Positions 26,044-36,193 of a stretch of DNA of 64,000 bases are shown here, piece by piece. Both the position numbers and the translations under genes were made by a program. The notes beneath the pieces are model-generated. The model saw only the letters and a list, made by a program, of their open reading frames with translations, ran no database searches and was not told the origin of the DNA. Each line of letters opens with the position of its first letter. Positions within the stretch are counted from its first letter, which is position 1. The DNA lies in the NCBI GenBank assembly GCA_963932465.1, contig OZ010798.1:15732981-15796980 (forward strand), in the 5' to 3' direction. The stretch comes from Maratus speciosus (Eukaryota > Arthropoda > Arachnida > Araneae > Salticidae).

Positions 26044-26322
26044 ACTAAACTCTGTGGCTATATAATCCATGAAGGATATGTGCCGACAGTGCCCATCCCT
26101 GTTTTCTTGACCCTGGGCCCCGAAGTGCTATGCAGCATGCGTCCCGGCCAGATGGTCAGCCTAACGCGAGACCCTTGATGTTTATTTCCCCAGCAAGCTT
26201 GATACTCATTTTATAGACCCCGAATGGATGAAAAGCTGAGTGAACTTTGCCCAATTGGAAGTCGAACTCTTCATCTGCAGCGCGGCAGTCAGATTCTCTG
26301 ACGACTACGCCACTGGGGTTAC
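26044..26322 (-). mobile_element. tRNA-derived SINE
   Basis: On the minus strand an A-box-like GTGGCGTAGTCGTCAG (about 26297-26315) and a B-box-like GAGTTCGACTTCC (26257-26269) lie at tRNA spacing. A body then runs through TCTCGCGTTAGGCTGACC and GGCCGGGACGCATGCTGC. It is flanked by a duplication GAAATGGAAAAA at 26032-26043 and 26323-26334. The paralogous segment at 21400-21420 lacks the insertion and holds one copy of the site. It is GC-richer than its surroundings. Confidence 0.85.
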
Positions 26323-26580
26323 GAAATGGAAAAAGAACTGTAAAAAATAAAGATTTAAATGCAGCTTGTTTTCTTCTTTCAGATTTGTAAAAATATTTTG
26401 CATATAAAATATTTAAATTTTAATTGATAGCAAATGAAATAAATGTTACCATTCTTTTTGCATTTATTAATTAATTTTAATTTATTAATGGCGTTGTAAA
26501 TATGTAAATGCACTTGTTGTATAATCATTTAACATTTACAAAGTTATTTGATATTCATGTTTTTATTTATATTTCAGGTA

Positions 26581-27474
26581 CGATGTTCATGAAGTTTATT
26601 CCGAACATACAGTGAAACAACTTATACAGACAAGTAATGTCTAAAGACCATCTTTTTTTTTCAACTTGTGTCGTGAAAGAATATGGTTCAAAATGATTTT
26701 TTAAATTTTTCTGACATAATTGAAAATAACATAAAGGCCATTATTTTTACATGCAAATTTGCAGATTGAATTTAGACAGACATTTTCATAAGGCTATCAA
26801 GTTCTTGGAAATTAATTTCTTACTGTGAAAATATCTAATTATAGGTACGATATATACAGTATTTTCATAATTTTTTTTCCTCTTTAAGAAAATTATCCTT
26901 TTTTATACTTCAACGTAGAAATAAAGAAATTTTATAAAAATACATCACTGTTAATGTCTCCAACTTTGTTTTATACTGTCACTGCGTCGTAGAGAAAGAG
27001 TTCTGTATCCAAATTTCTGGAATATATAATATATAAGTTGTATATATCTAATATATATGTTGAGACTTACCATTAGACTAAAAGTCTTGATTTATTAAAA
27101 CTGCTACCTTTCACTTGGGAAGAGAAGTTGTTTAAATTATACATGTATAAAGACTTTTAAAAAATCTACTTTAAACAATACTGTTCATTTCTGGATTTAT
27201 ACTTCAAAAATTCTTCTATATCAGGCATTAGCAAATACTTTTCACTTCATAGTAAAATGGTGGATACGTTTTAATTAGCTGAGAATTTCCTTAACTTAAG
27301 ATTTTTTTTCACATTCTACTTTAAATTTGCACATTTGTTTTTATTTTCAAGTTTTGCTTAGAAATCTAACTTAAGTATGTACCACCATATTGGTAACAAA
27401 CAAAATCGTTTTACATTTGAGCCGTGCAGTACAAAATTTTCGTATCTGTATTAATTCGAAATCTTTTTGGTCAC
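26581..27474. other. upstream region of the zinc-finger gene
   Basis: AT-rich with no coding frame of note. Possible splice acceptors are the TTTATATTTCAG at about 26577 and TTTTGCTTAG at about 27360, but no matching donor or upstream exon can be assigned. An in-frame TGA at 27418-27420 limits the open frame on the 5' side. Confidence 0.35.
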
Positions 27475-28584
27475 ATGGAGAAAACCTTTACTTGTGAGGT
27501 GTGTAGCAAAGGATTTTCTCAAAAATGTAATTTAACTCTGCACCGACGCATTCATACAAATGAGAAACCTTTTTCTTGTGAGGTGTGTAATAAAGGATTT
27601 TCTCAAAAAATTTTATTATCTCAGCACCGACGCATTCATACAAATGAGAAACCTTATTCTTGTGAGGTATGTAACAAAGGATTTTCTCAGAAAAGTAATT
27701 TAACTCAGCACCGACGCATTCATACAAATGAGAAACCTTTTTCTTGTGAGGTGTGTCATAAAGGATTTTCTAAAAAATTTTTATTAACTGAGCACCAACG
27801 CATTCATACAAAAGAGAAACCTTATTCTTGTGAGGTATGTAACAAAGGATTTTCTCAAAAATGTAATTTAACTCGGCACCGACGCATTCATACAAATGAG
27901 AAACCTTTTTCTTGTGATGTGTGTAATAAAGGATTTTCTCTAAAACATGTATTAACTCGCCACCGAAGCATTCATACAAATGAGAAACCTTATTCTTGTG
28001 AGGTCTGTAACAAAGGATTTTTTCTAAAAACTTATTTAACTGAGCACCGACGTATTCATACAAATGAGAAACCTTTTTCTTGTGAGGTATGTAACAGAGG
28101 ATTTTCCCGAAAATCTAATTTAAAGGTCCACCAACGCATTCATACTCATGAGAACCTTTTTTCTTGTGAGGTGTGTAAGAAAGGATTTTATGTTCAGTCC
28201 GATTTAAATGTCCACCTGCGTGTTCATACTAAAGAAAAACCTTTCTCTTGTGAAGTATGTAACAAAGGTTTTGCTCGAAAACCTGATTTAAATGTCCACC
28301 GGCGTATTCATACAAATGAGAAACCTTTCTCTTGTGAGGTGTGTAACAAAAGTTATTCTCGAAAATTTGTTTTAAATGTCCACCGGCGCATACACACTAA
28401 TGAGAAACCTTTCTGTTGTGAAGTTTGTAACAAAGGATTTTCTCGAAAATCTGTTTTAAGTGTCCATCGACGCATTCATACAGATAAGAAATCTTTTTCT
28501 TGTAAGGTGTGTAACAAAAGTTATTCTCAAAAATATACTTTAAATGTTCACCAGCAAATTCATGCTGAAGAGAAACCTTTCTGA
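27475..28584 (+). CDS. C2H2 zinc-finger protein, 13 fingers
   Basis: A 369-residue protein, almost wholly 13 tandem C2H2 fingers of 28 residues in the CEVCNKGF-x-K-x-x-L-x-x-HRRIH format, joined by TNEKP-type linkers. It is presumably a nuclear sequence-specific DNA-binding protein; the target is unknown. The ATG at 27475 (HMEKTFTCEVC) is the first in the frame, and the frame opens after a TGA at 27418. An upstream exon supplying more N-terminus cannot be excluded. No KRAB, BTB or ZAD domain is present in this exon. Predicted contact residues (-1,2,3,6) for fingers 1-13: QCNL, QILQ, QSNQ, KFLE, QCNR, LHVR, LTYE, RSNV, VSDV, RPDV, RFVV, RSVV, QYTV. All zinc ligands are intact except that finger 13 ends QQIH-AEEKPF, still with both histidines. 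There are no stops or frameshifts. The coding sequence ends about 15 bp before repeat sequence. Confidence 0.92.
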   Translation: MEKTFTCEVCSKGFSQKCNLTLHRRIHTNEKPFSCEVCNKGFSQKILLSQHRRIHTNEKPYSCEVCNKGFSQKSNLTQHRRIHTNEKPFSCEVCHKGFSKKFLLTEHQRIHTKEKPYSCEVCNKGFSQKCNLTRHRRIHTNEKPFSCDVCNKGFSLKHVLTRHRSIHTNEKPYSCEVCNKGFFLKTYLTEHRRIHTNEKPFSCEVCNRGFSRKSNLKVHQRIHTHENLFSCEVCKKGFYVQSDLNVHLRVHTKEKPFSCEVCNKGFARKPDLNVHRRIHTNEKPFSCEVCNKSYSRKFVLNVHRRIHTNEKPFCCEVCNKGFSRKSVLSVHRRIHTDKKSFSCKVCNKSYSQKYTLNVHQQIHAEEKPF

Positions 28585-28756
28585 ATTTAACATGTCAGGA
28601 ACTTGGAAGAGCAAGGGCGAATCCGAAAAATGGATTTTTTGTTTTTGTTTTCTCTACATCAGACACATGTAGGCAACACGTAGGTAAGTCGTTTTGCCCT
28701 GGTTCGTCCGTAGTATTGTCACAGTGTCGAGCTACAGTGCGTAGTACCCTATTCTA

Positions 28757-29313
28757 CAGGGTGTCCATAATTAAACACCCCACTTTAAAGTTGTCTACAT
28801 ACGAAACCATTGGTCAGAAAGTTGTGAAATTTTGTGACGGACATAATAAAAGACTGAGAATATGTCTGAGCGAAAGAAAAATTTAGTTCAAAATTTCGCC
28901 ACCAGGGGACGTTTTTAAATAAATTATGCATTTAGCCACCGCCCACTGAATACTAGGCCTGAGTTCTGAGAAAAAAATGGCGGCTGTCGTAGGTGGATTT
29001 TTTTTCAGAGTTTGAACGGTCCTTTCAATTTGAACAGCAATAATATTTTTAAAAGTTTCCACGCTTTATTTTTTTCAGGAGCTGGTATGTATATTTGTCT
29101 TATTTAATCAGAAAAAAATAAAGCGTAAATTTTTAAAAAAGTGTAATTCATTAAAAAACGCCCTCTGGTGGCGAAATTTTGAACTAAATTTTTTTTTGCT
29201 CAAACATATTCCCATACTTTTATTATGTCCGTCACAAAATTTCACAACTTTCTGACCAATAGTTTCGTCTGTAGACAAATTTAAAGTAGGGTCATTTAAT
29301 TATGGACACCCTG
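28757..29313. mobile_element. 557-bp MITE with about 165-bp inverted arms
   Basis: Ends CAGGGTGTCCATAATTAAA and its complement, with TA at 28755-28756 and 29314-29315. The arms contain matching TTCACAACTTTCTGACCAAT and GTTCAAAATTTCGCCACCAG segments. It is flanked by a second short inverted repeat, CTTGGAAGAGCAAGGGCGAA, at about 28602 and 29382. Confidence 0.88.
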
Positions 29314-29712
29314 TATAACACTACTTGCAAAACGTTGAGCTTGATTTCCCAACACCTCAATTTCGGGATTCGCCCTTGCTCTTCCAAGCTCCTCATATGT
29401 TGGACATTTGCACCATGAAGTATTATAAATAAGAATGTATTCATAAAAACAAATGAAATTGCTAAATGGTACACAAGACAAGAACCTTTATATGAACTTG
29501 TATAAACTAGCAAAAGCCATGCTTTGTTTGGATTCCCGAAGCCTTATTTAATACGTTAAATATTTGAAAGTAACACTATTTTTTTACATTATTCTTGCAT
29601 CTTTATTAAGCAAAAACGTCTTTTTATGTTTTGGCGCATTTTAATTTTAGAAATGTAAATTCAGCCAAATAACTGAGAATTTCCTCGGAATTTTTTATTT
29701 ATGATATAACAC

Positions 29713-30990
29713 CAGGGTTGTAGCTAGAAGTGAATAGTAGGAGGGGGGGCTTAAGAAAATGTAGGGGAGGCTCATATTTTTTCTTTCTATCTGACGCATG
29801 CACGCACAAACAAACACACACAAATATATATAATCAAACAAAGTATTATATAGAAAGATAAATTAGTGCATATTCATATTGTAGGCACTATGTTTCTTGT
29901 TAAACTGTTTATAATAACTTCCTTTTAAATATGTTAAGAAATTCAGTGGCCATTAGATAATATTTCGTCATAAATTTTATTTGACCTTAAGTAAACTTCT
30001 TCTAGTATATGCAACAAAAAAATTATAGTTCTTATAGACAATTTCTGTGACATGTAAATGTCCACTCCATCGCTGTTCTAACAAACAAGCAAGGGATTGA
30101 CCTTCATATTTCTTAGCTATGCTTGCTACCTTTTCCCAAAAATTGTACAATATGAAACATTGATCATTAAACTGTTTGTTTCCATTTACCTAATTTATCG
30201 CCTTTATGATTACTGAAAGAAGCCTTTAGATACAGCAATTTACGTATGGGATGTTCGGATGTTCCTGTTAAGATGTTTCTGCAATATTGCTTAGACAACA
30301 CCTTTTCCACTGCTCATGCAGCTCATTCCAGTGCCATCATAATATTGACTCAAAATTTTAGAATTATCTAAATTGCAATCATGAAGGCCCGTTAAAGTTA
30401 AATCACAAAATGTTTTTGCATCCAAGTCAGAACAAAACAACTTTTTAATGCGATAATTGATTCCTTTACTTTCCCGTTCTTCACATATCTTGCTCTTAAT
30501 GCAACATTTTCCCTGTTTTTTTTTATCATATGTCCAGTCTTCCAAAATCGGAAACCAGGGAACATCAGCATTATTAATATAATTTTATATATCCTCTGAC
30601 TCTATTTCAGCAAGGATTTGTATTACATTATTTTGTATTTCAGGTGATGTGTACGTTGCGTTAATTGGCACAGCTTTGAAGCATACTGTGCAAGCATCAT
30701 GTCCTTTTTGACTGTGTATTTAAAGAGTTTTTAAATAAACTAATTTCCTCAGGTTCATCTATACCATAAATATCCCATAATGCAAGTTCATTTAGAACCA
30801 AAAATTGTAAGATTTCAGCTATCGATTGAATATATTATAGGTTTTTTCAAGAGTATCATTAAACCAAAGATGATACACTTAAATTCATCTCTTCACGTTC
30901 TTCTCTTTCCGTCCATTTGCTGACCTTGGACTGTTTCTCAGGGGGGGGGGGGGCTGAGCCTACCCTAGCACCCTCCTAGCTACGGCCCTG
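29713..30990 (-). mobile_element. hAT transposon with duplication TATAACAC
   Basis: A perfect 8-bp duplication TATAACAC lies at 29705-29712 and 30991-30998. The termini are CAGGGTTGTAGCTAGA on the left and TAGCTACGGCCCTG on the right, with subterminal poly-G / poly-C tracts. It encloses a decayed transposase on the minus strand. Confidence 0.93.
30000..30900 (-). pseudogene. hAT transposase (ZMYM1/TTF-type), inactivated
   Basis: The longest open piece (30291-30545) contains LFCSDLDAKTFCDLTLTGL and SKILSQYYDGTGMSCMSSGK. The second matches the conserved GQGYDGASNMSG-type box of hAT transposases related to zinc-finger MYM-type 1 proteins. Further 3' (30000-30140) another frame reads AKKYEGQSLACLLEQRWSGH, the later conserved LLEQRW box. 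The parts are separated by stops and frameshifts, and the N-terminal zinc finger and C-terminal dimerisation region are not visible. The 1.28-kb host is too short for a full-length gene, so this is an internally deleted, dead copy. Confidence 0.82.
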
Positions 30991-30999
30991 TATAACACT

Positions 31000-31560
31000 G
31001 GTATAAATAAAAATAGTTTCGAGGCAAAATTTTACAAAATGTTTATATAACGAATTTAGCAATTGATTTTATTTGTTTACAATTTTTTTGTTGCCACTTT
31101 ACAAAAAAGAAACATAATATTATTGTTTTAAAATGCGTAAGTATCGTTTGCGTAAATCATTTACCATAATAAGAATAAATTGTTTATTAGAATTCTGGAC
31201 AGTGAAAGATACTTTTATAATTGAATGTAAATAACTGAATTTTCACAAATTTTAATTTATTAAAAATTTGGTATGATTTTCATAAAAAGGGTATTTTTAA
31301 TGCTTCATAAAAGAAAAGGTAACGCCATGATTTATTTTTTCTTCTGAAAATATACGTGTTTCATTTTTTATTTGCAAAATGGAGTCCGTAATGGAAAAAC
31401 ATGTAAAATAAATTAATTAAAACAATAATTTTTTAAGGTTATTCTGTAAAAAAAAAAAATAATATTGTGCAAATCTACAGGTCATAATTTATTTTTATGT
31501 TTAATTTCAAGTCAAAGTACTGAATAGATTTTTGTAAAGTGTACGACAAAATGTAAGTTG
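31000..31560. other. no gene seen
   Basis: AT-rich with short homopolymers; nothing recognised. Confidence 0.5.
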
Positions 31561-31561
31561 T

Positions 31562-31650
31562 GTAGCCTAGTAGAGGATTCGCTTCGCTCATCATAAGAAA
31601 AATTATGATAAAAACACAAATCTATGTTTCGAACTGCTTCTGCAGTCGTG
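31562..31650 (+). repeat. possible tRNA-derived SINE head
   Basis: TAGCCTAGTAGAGG (31563-31576) resembles an RNA polymerase III A box. GTTTCGAACTGC (31626-31637) resembles a B box at suitable spacing. No cloverleaf folds convincingly and no target duplication was found. A 75-codon frame downstream (31708-31935) has no recognised family. Confidence 0.35.
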
Positions 31651-31939
31651 TTCAGGATGAAATATCATGATGAAGTGATGTAAAAGTCTAGAAAGGAAAG
31701 CGCCAATATGATAAACAACTTGCTAAATCTTGACCAATTACATGGTTGTAAAGTTGCAGTGGCGCCATCTAGTGAGAATACTTTAAAAACATTAAAACGA
31801 AATAAGTTGGAAATGAATCAAAAGATCGATGAAAGATTATCAAGTGTAGCTGTTTATCAGCTGGGAATGAATACGTTCAAACTCTACTATGAATACGATC
31901 AAACTATTATATTAAAAGAAATGTTTCATTTGTAAAGTC

Positions 31940-32342
31940 TGCGATGAATGATTTTCTTTGAGATTATAATTAGGTATTTTCTAATTTGTTTTAAGACATA
32001 ATCATTCATGCTGTAGGAATTGGTGTTTTTGTACTCATTACTTTAAAATAGGCAAGTCTTGCTTATAAAATATTACTATACTATGATTTATTTTTCCTCT
32101 TTTGTCATAAGCAACTGTACTTATTATAAAATGATGATATATGTATGTACTAATATAAACATTTTAAAGTTATATAGTTATATGCCATATACTTTTTCTG
32201 AATTCTGAAAGTAAACATAATACTGATAAATTCTCAAATTTGTGTTCAATGTATTTTAATCATTTTCCTTCTTGTCTTGTGTTACATAAATATTTCAAAT
32301 TTTTTTTTGAAGTAGCACATGCATGAGACTATATTAAGCAAA
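31940..32342. other. no gene seen
   Basis: AT-rich spacer; nothing recognised. Confidence 0.5.
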
Positions 32343-32344
32343 TA

Positions 32345-33008
32345 CAGTAGAGCGCCGATTATCTGAACTCCAATCAACCGAACTTCAAATTATCCGAACA
32401 GCCAATTTCTGTCAAAAATACTTTTTAATTGAACTTCAAATTATCGTACAGCTTATTTCTCTCAATTTTTTTTTATAATGAACTACCAATTATCCAAATA
32501 CCCTATTAGACCTGGATATCAGATTTTAAATGATGATGAGATTGTGGATGATATTCAAGAAAGAAATTGGAAACGAATGCTCTGAAAGTGATCAAGGTCC
32601 ATCACATAACGAAGCCTTTGAATGTTTGGAAACAGCTATGAAATGGCTTGAACGGCAGAAGAATGTTGTTCCTATTCAACTAACGTATTTAAGAATAGTT
32701 TGAGATATGGCAGCATTGAAAAGAATGTCTTCCTTGAAGCAAGCAACAATCGAAAGTTCTTTTGCTTAAATTATAATCGCTGGAGTTCAGAAAATGATAA
32801 TAAAAAGTAAACAAAAAAATTAAAGAGACAAAAATCAATTTTAAAACATGCCAGCACTAGTTAGTGCTGTCAGTCTAAAGCATGGATAGAGTGTGAAGAT
32901 TTCAGTATAGTCAGGAACATCCGTCAAATCGTCTGTCCATATATCCGAACTGTTGCTTAACCGAACTAGGCTCGGTCCCGACTTGTTCGGATAATCGGCG
33001 CTCTACTG
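32345..33008 (+). mobile_element. Tigger-derived element, 664 bp
   Basis: Ends CAGTAGAGCGCCGATTATCT and GATAATCGGCGCTCTACTG, with TA on both sides. The inverted repeats are about 24 bp. The interior keeps a piece of transposase C-terminus. Confidence 0.92.
32540..32775 (+). pseudogene. Tigger/pogo transposase C-terminal fragment
   Basis: The frame reads NEAFECLETAMKWLERQKNV, then LKRMSSLKQATIESSF. This corresponds to the acidic/leucine-rich tail after the DDE domain in Tigger/jerky-type transposases. It is interrupted by stops, and the DNA-binding and catalytic parts are absent. Confidence 0.65.
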
Positions 33009-33267
33009 TATTATAAAATAATGTGAAACCAGTTGTCTGCGTTAACAGGGTTCGTTGATTTAAATCATGATTAAAATCACGATATAAATCAATTGATTAA
33101 AAAAAACATTGATTTAAATCAATTTTTCTTTTAAGTTATTTATAAATAAATTCGAGATCTAAAGAAACATAATAATGTACTTTAATATAATTTAGTTTGA
33201 TATAATACAGATAATCAAACAACTTTTAGAAAGATAAAGCTTAAAATCTTTGTCAAAAAATAAAGTA

Positions 33268-33408
33268 TAATATTAATATTTAATACGTGATTTATCTCAT
33301 TGCTAACTAAGCCGTAGAACCAACAGAGTGAAAAATGTCCAAGTCACTCTGTTGGTTCTACGCTTAGTTAGCAATGTGATTAATCACGTATTAAATATTT
33401 AATAATTT
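33268..33408. repeat. near-perfect hairpin, about 60-bp arms
   Basis: The inner arms 33299-33330 and 33345-33375 (starting ATTGCTAACTAAG and ending in its complement) pair almost perfectly around a 14-base loop. The outer parts (TTAATACGTGAT / ATCACGTATTAA) extend the stem. It may be a minimal MITE or a small-RNA precursor. Confidence 0.9.
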
Positions 33409-33462
33409 CAAGCGTAATTTCAATGCTGAAAAGTAATTGAAAAATTAATTAAAAATGTAATA

Positions 33463-34167
33463 CAGTAGACTCTCTGAAATCCGCACATTTTGGGACCAGA
33501 TGTGCGGATTTTAAAATTTTGCGGATTTCTGATTATTGCTTTGTTTACATTTTTAAAACAGTCATTTGAATGTAATAATGTAGTCAAAATTATAATGAAT
33601 GCTTGCAATATAGTAAAATATTAAAATGATTAAGTAAAGTCATAAACTAAAATAACAAAAAATAAGATAATTTTAAAAATGATTAAATTATTAAAAGTAA
33701 AGGTCAAGTAAATAATAATAATGTATAATTAATTATGCATAATAAAGATAAGATGCATTTTCCTTGAATTATTCAATGAAATTTTCCCCATTAAAGGTAT
33801 ACCCTATTAATTCACATCAAAATCATTAAGTAAGGAAGTTTTATTTCAGGTTTAATAGTCTTAATAACCCAAAAGGCTTGATTAATACCTAAATATATTG
33901 GATAAAAAAGATTGTGATTACCCGTGATATCATCAATATCTTGATTTTTTTCAGAAATAAATTTATACTTCCTTCATGAAAAACTACAAGTTCATTCATA
34001 TTATCGAGAATTACATATTCAAATACATATGGAATGATATAAAACTAAATAATTCTGTAATTTTGCCCCTATATCTGAACTGAAAGTTTCATTGTTTACA
34101 TCTGCGGTGATGTGCGGATTTTAAGTGTTTGCGGATTTTAGGGTTGCGGATTTGAGGGAGTCTACTA
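33463..34167 (+). mobile_element. MITE family A copy, full length
   Basis: Starts CAGTAGACTCTCTGAAATCC and ends TTTGAGGGAGTCTACTA, with TA preceding. The left end has extra GTGCGGATTTT / TTGCGGATTT subrepeats. This copy is the reference orientation for the family. Confidence 0.92.
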
Positions 34168-34463
34168 TATAAAGTTTACGAAAAAATGCTTTCAAATTTC
34201 ATTTGAATCAAATTATAGAATAATCTTGCAACATTAAAGAAATCTAAGCAGGAATATATTAAATATTAGAATATTTACTTGTTAGTATTTAGAAAAACTT
34301 CTGAAAGTTTAGGTAAAATAAAATTATATGAAACCAAAATAGTTGTAGTGCTCTACTTTAGTTATATCTATTATATTAAAGTTTGGGAAAATCTGAACCA
34401 CTCAATGAATATTTGTTTGAATCTAATATAGTGTATCTCCATCCTCTAAAATGGGTGAAGGTA

Positions 34464-35522
34464 CAGTCGTGGAAAAAAAGTTAACACCCGTTACTGACTC
34501 TGAAAAAAATTATTGTAGAAGAAAGTTATTGATACCACACGATTGGTAATAAAGTCTACTTTTAAATGATGTATATAAAATTTGCTTAGGGGGTTATCTA
34601 CATATTAAAACGAGCCATAACTTTGGTTTTTTTTCAATAGCAGTCCACAATTCTGACAGCATAATTAATCTCTACACCCTTCAATTAACCTAAAAACATA
34701 TTTTTATGCAATTCGTACGATAAGTTTCCGAGAAATTAATTATTTTAAAACTAGCGTATTTTAGGTGCTGTATCCAAATTGAAGTTCGGTACTCAAATAT
34801 TGACCGAGTAAGCCCCCTTCTTGATCAAGGTATCTTAAGCCCCACTCAAACAGTCATTGAGGAATGCTAGATTACAGGATAGCATAAGAAATTTCAAAAT
34901 ATCGAGTCACTTCTATCATAGACAGCCCCTTAAAACATCATTTTGCCGTTTTTTAAGCATAATTTGAAAACTACTTTGAAGAAAAATGTGAAATTTTGGA
35001 TTTCCATAATGCGGGACTTAATAAATCTAAATCCATCAAAAAAAGTGTAGGTTGCAATTCATAATTTTTTCGAATATTACTTTCATAATTCATATCATAA
35101 AATTATAAAAATTGCAAATTACACGTATTTATATTTGGGTATTTTAGTATTATTGCTACACAAAAAATTAGCACATTAGGAGTATAATCAGGAGATATTA
35201 AGGAAAACATGAAAATATAATTTAACATTAGAAGCACTAAATTTTGAATGTTTATAATTTAAAAACTTTTCATTGAAATGTTTTGAAATTGGGTGTCTAG
35301 GCATTTGAACCAAAGATTTAAAATATGTTGTTAAAATTGGGTATTGCTATTGAGAAAAATGAAGTTTGGGTTCGTTTTAATATGTAGATGGCCCCCTAAA
35401 TAAATTTTATATGCATCACTTAAAAGTAGACTTTATTTCTAATCGTTCGGTACCAGTAACGTTTTTCTACGATAATTTGTTGAGGAGTTAGTAGGGGGTG
35501 TTTACTTTTTTCCCCACAACTG
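34464..35522. mobile_element. 1.06-kb Tc1/mariner-type element, about 190-bp TIRs
   Basis: Ends CAGTCGTGGAAAAAAAGTTA and the complement of CAGTTGTGGGGAAAAAAGTA, with TA at 34462-34463 and 35523-35524. Inverted homology extends past AATAAAGTCTACTTTTAA and ATCTACATATTAAAACGA. The interior has no coding frame. Confidence 0.9.
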
Positions 35523-35699
35523 TACCTGTTACAATTATCATCTAAAAGGCTGATACTAAAAAACTTATACAATTCATGATCAACTAGCTTTTTATGCAAT
35601 TGCTTCATCTGCTTCAATAGAACGAATTCTTTCAGCGTTTGGTTTGGTACATTCGAAAATTTGGAATTGACTGATAAAGCTGTTAAACTCGTTTTTTTT

Positions 35700-35995
35700 G
35701 TACCAGCACATTAACAAAACAAAATTTAACATTTTAGTTTGATTTCAAGTTTGTTCAAAATTTTATGTCCTGCAGTCTGCAGTTATTTATTTTTATTTTA
35801 ACTAAAATATTTAACGTTAATTAAATTTTTGATATCTGATTTGTAGTTTTACATGCATTTTGCAATAAAGATTTTTCCATAGCCGAAAATGTTACCTTTT
35901 AATCATTTATGTAAATTATGTAATATTATTAATATATATTGATAATACTTATAAAATGCATGTGTGTGTAATTTGTATGTTATAAATTAAAACAA
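35700..35995 (+). repeat. direct repeat, copy 1 (about 295 bp)
   Basis: From ACCAGCACATTAACAAAACA to ACATGCATGTGTGTGTAATTT-like sequence. It is very similar to 37245-37535; visible differences are few, including a 7-bp CTGCAGT expansion in the second copy. Confidence 0.93.
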
Positions 35996-36193
35996 AAGTC
36001 ATACATAATAATAGTACTGTGTGAGATTTTTTTTAAAAATAAAAAAAATCTGATTTATATATAAAAAAATTGATTATTTTGATTTTTATTTAAAAAACAA
36101 AACAAAACAAAATCATGAACCATGCTGCATTACTTCAGTAGATATGGACTGGTGATATCAAACTCTAGTAACAGCCTAGAAATTTCCTCATTT

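Larger units (their letters stand above)
24330..26580 (+). repeat. segmental duplicate, copy 2 (interrupted)
   Basis: Same sequence as 21240-21680 on both sides of a Tc1 element (24444-25986) and a SINE (26044-26322). After the SINE, homology continues through AAAATAAAGATTTAAATGC to TTTTTATTTATATTTCAGG at 26577. The zinc-finger gene lies about 0.9 kb downstream. Confidence 0.75.
33045..36124. mobile_element. hAT-like element hosting several insertions
   Basis: The left end ACAGGGTTCGTTGATTTAAA and the degenerate right end AAATCATGAACCATG are flanked by CTGCGTTA (33037-33044) and CTGCATTA (36125-36132), an 8-bp duplication with one change. GATTTAAATCA-type subterminal repeats are dense at the left end and weaker at the right. 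Nested inside are a hairpin (33268), a family A MITE (33463) and a long-TIR Tc1-like element (34464). No transposase is visible. Confidence 0.72.

Noticed and set aside
27488..28063. Antisense open frames across the zinc-finger gene (79 and 97 codons, repetitive YECVGAEL pattern)
   Set aside because: They mirror the 84-bp finger repeat on the opposite strand; an open frame recurs because the repeat lacks stops there. No independent support.
29292..29513. Two overlapping minus-strand frames with MRSLEEQGRIPK / EELGRARANPEI
   Set aside because: They run from an inverted repeat into a MITE terminus; no conserved domain.
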